Shown here: in pieces, positions 8,834 through 9,906 of the stretch
Numbering within the stretch: position 1 is the stretch's first letter
Layout: each line of letters opens with the position of its first letter
Source of the DNA: Gammaproteobacteria bacterium
GTDB lineage: Bacteria; Pseudomonadota; Gammaproteobacteria; Xanthomonadales; Xanthomonadaceae
Assembly (NCBI GenBank): GCA_012510865.1
Contig: JAAZHF010000255.1
Span: 1-9,906, forward strand
Reading direction: 5' to 3'
DNA length: 9,906 bases
Notes under the pieces: model-generated
Databases searched by the model: none
The model's input: the letters and a program-made list of their open reading frames with translations, nothing else
What the model was told of the DNA's origin: nothing
Program-made: the position numbers and the translations under genes

Positions 8834-9727
8834 TGCGGGCGTCCTTGCGGCCGGCTCGGGGACCAGGAGGGTGTCGCAGGGGCTGGCGTCGAGGATCTCG
8901 CGCGCCACGCTCCCGATCAGGAGGTGGAAGAGGGCGCTGCGGCCATGGGTGGCCGCCACGACCAGGTCGGCGCCCGCTTCGAGCGCATGGTCGGCCAGCC
9001 GGCTGGCCGCGTCGCCGTGCGCGACGGCGACGGGCAATCCCTGGTGGCCGTGGCTGGCGAGGAATTCGCGGGCGCTTTCGAGCGCCTGGTCGCGTACCTG
9101 GGCCACGCTGCCCTCCCGGTCGCCGTCGCGGAGGCCGAGGTAGGGCACTTCGAAGGCGCTGAAGAGCGAGGCCTCGGCGTCCGGGAACAGGCTGCGCGCC
9201 ACGTCCAGCGCGCGCGCGGACGACCCGGAGAAGTCGCTGGCGACGACCAGCCGCCGGTAGGGCGCGTGGGCGCGGTCGCGGACCACGAGCAGCGGCAGCG
9301 AGCCGTGCCGCGCGAGCCAGGAGACCGTCGAGCCCAGAAGGTGGCGCCCGAACAGCGCGTCGCGGGCCACGCCCGTCACGACCAGGCTGCAGCCGGTCTC
9401 GGCGGCCACCGCGTCGATGCTGCGCCCCACGTCGCCCTCGCGGACGATGCGCTCGAAGTCCAGCCAGCTGACTGCGGGGCCTGCTTCGCTGCGCAGGCGG
9501 GCGGCGGCCCGCAGAGCGGCCGGACTGGCCTGGGCCGGACGCGGCGGATCACCCGGCCGCGGAGGGGGCATCGCCGGGGGCTCGATGACGGTGAGCACGA
9601 CCAGCCGCGCCTGCCAGCGCCGCGCAAGCGCGACGGCGCGGTCGAGCGCGCGGTCGCAGCGTCCATCCAGGTCGGTGGCGAGCAGGAGCGCGCGCGGCGC
9701 GTCCGGTTTCCAGACGGGATCGGGCAT
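8825..9727 (-). CDS. Tandem-domain universal stress protein (UspA family)
   Basis: The 300-residue protein has two UspA folds. Domain 1 (about 11-150) begins PRALLLATDLDGRCDRALDRA and ends VTGVARDALFGRHLLGSTV then LPLLVVRD. Domain 2 (about 157-290) begins YRRLVVASDFSGSSARALDVA and ends VAATHGRSALFHLLIGSVA then CDTLLVPE. The UspA ATP-binding pattern G-2x-G-9x-G-(S/T) is degenerate in both halves: Ala replaces the second Gly (GRSA in domain 2, ARDA in domain 1), so nucleotide binding is uncertain. Domain 1 has a Pro-rich insertion (about 50-69). Such proteins are cytoplasmic and often respond to stress, stationary phase or low oxygen; the target here is unknown. ATG 9727 follows GAGGGA at good spacing and gives a standard Usp N terminus. 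A longer frame to 9835 only runs back into the upstream gene. Confidence 0.92.
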   Translation of the reverse strand: MPDPVWKPDAPRALLLATDLDGRCDRALDRAVALARRWQARLVVLTVIEPPAMPPPRPGDPPRPAQASPAALRAAARLRSEAGPAVSWLDFERIVREGDVGRSIDAVAAETGCSLVVTGVARDALFGRHLLGSTVSWLARHGSLPLLVVRDRAHAPYRRLVVASDFSGSSARALDVARSLFPDAEASLFSAFEVPYLGLRDGDREGSVAQVRDQALESAREFLASHGHQGLPVAVAHGDAASRLADHALEAGADLVVAATHGRSALFHLLIGSVAREILDASPCDTLLVPEPAARTPAPA

Positions 9728-9732
9728 GGGTT

Positions 9733-9738
9733 TCCCTC
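9733..9738 (-). promoter_or_regulatory. Ribosome binding site fixing the usp start
   Basis: GAGGGA on the minus strand lies 5 nt before ATG 9727, in the 19-bp gap after the upstream gene. It supports this start over the upstream extension to 9835. Confidence 0.7.
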
Positions 9739-9746
9739 GGCGAGGC

Positions 9747-9906
9747 TCAGCGTTTCCGGGGAAGCTCGACCCGGCCGCGGACGCCGTCATGATCGACCGA
9801 CCCGCTGCCGACGGCGCGCACGCGCAGGTCGCCACCGACGCGGCGCACGTCGACGTCGCCCGATCCCACGGATCCGATCGAGACGCTGCCGGTGACGTCC
9901 TGGATG
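9747..9906 (-). CDS. C-terminal end of a beta-repeat protein, DUF2807/DUF4097-like (5' end off window)
   Basis: Only the last 52 codons and the TGA are visible. The peptide is built of short repeats rich in Gly, Ser, Val and Asp (TGSVSIGSVGSGDVDVRRV, then GGDLRVRAVGSGSVDHDGV) and ends RGRVELPRKR. This alternating pattern is typical of the single-stranded right-handed beta-helix in DUF2807 (putative head-GIN adhesin) and DUF4097 proteins, which are usually exported and common in Xanthomonadaceae and Bacteroidetes. Signal peptide and full length cannot be judged. The stop is 19 bp upstream of the usp start on the same strand, so the two are probably cotranscribed with this gene first. The coding call is firm because the repeat is in frame up to the stop; the family name is tentative. 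Confidence 0.75.
   Translation of the reverse strand, partial: IQDVTGSVSIGSVGSGDVDVRRVGGDLRVRAVGSGSVDHDGVRGRVELPRKR

Noticed and set aside
9728..9835. N-terminal extension of the universal stress protein to 9835
   Set aside because: It would overlap the in-frame repeat protein gene in another frame, and the ATG at 9727 has a clear GAGGGA site and gives the normal Usp N terminus.

Overview
The window is GC-rich (roughly 70% by eye) bacterial chromosome, almost fully coding, and made of central-metabolism genes rather than accessory DNA. The SucA and SucB sequences (for example the SucB segment around residues 134-163 and the LLKQFAQSSQLG start of SucA), the 456-residue E. coli-type PurB and the gene order suggest a gammaproteobacterium of the Xanthomonadaceae/Lysobacteraceae (Luteimonas, Lysobacter, Xanthomonas type). 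This placement rests on remembered family resemblance, not on a search.

Layout, left to right. (1) Minus strand, 1-4010: sucA-sucB, E1 and E2 of the 2-oxoglutarate dehydrogenase complex, in the order sucA then sucB. sucB runs off the left edge before its catalytic HxxxDG motif. A perfect TATAAT element lies upstream of sucA. (2) Minus strand, 4182-7296: a compact run purB - roxA - DUF7931-like gene. It encodes adenylosuccinate lyase, the JmjC-type ribosomal protein L16 arginine hydroxylase, and a small uncharacterised protein translationally coupled to roxA through an ATGA overlap and a strong Shine-Dalgarno. (3) A 109-bp divergent promoter region (7297-7405). (4) Plus strand, 7406-8797: fumC, class II fumarase. 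(5) Convergent with it on the minus strand, 8825-9906: a tandem universal stress protein gene and, 19 bp upstream of it, the 3' end of a gene for a Gly/Ser/Val/Asp-rich beta-repeat protein that runs off the right edge.

Metabolically, sucAB and fumC are TCA-cycle genes, and PurB releases fumarate, the substrate of FumC. PurB and FumC are distant members of the same lyase superfamily, transcribed back to back. RoxA links the purB transcript to ribosome modification.

I found no mobile element, CRISPR array, RNA gene or evident novel system. The most useful observations are the corrected GTG start of sucA (the longer reading frame begins inside the -10 box), possible operator and leader structures at that promoter, and the uncharacterised partner coupled to roxA. 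The very long plus-strand open frames antisense to sucAB and purB are high-GC artefacts.
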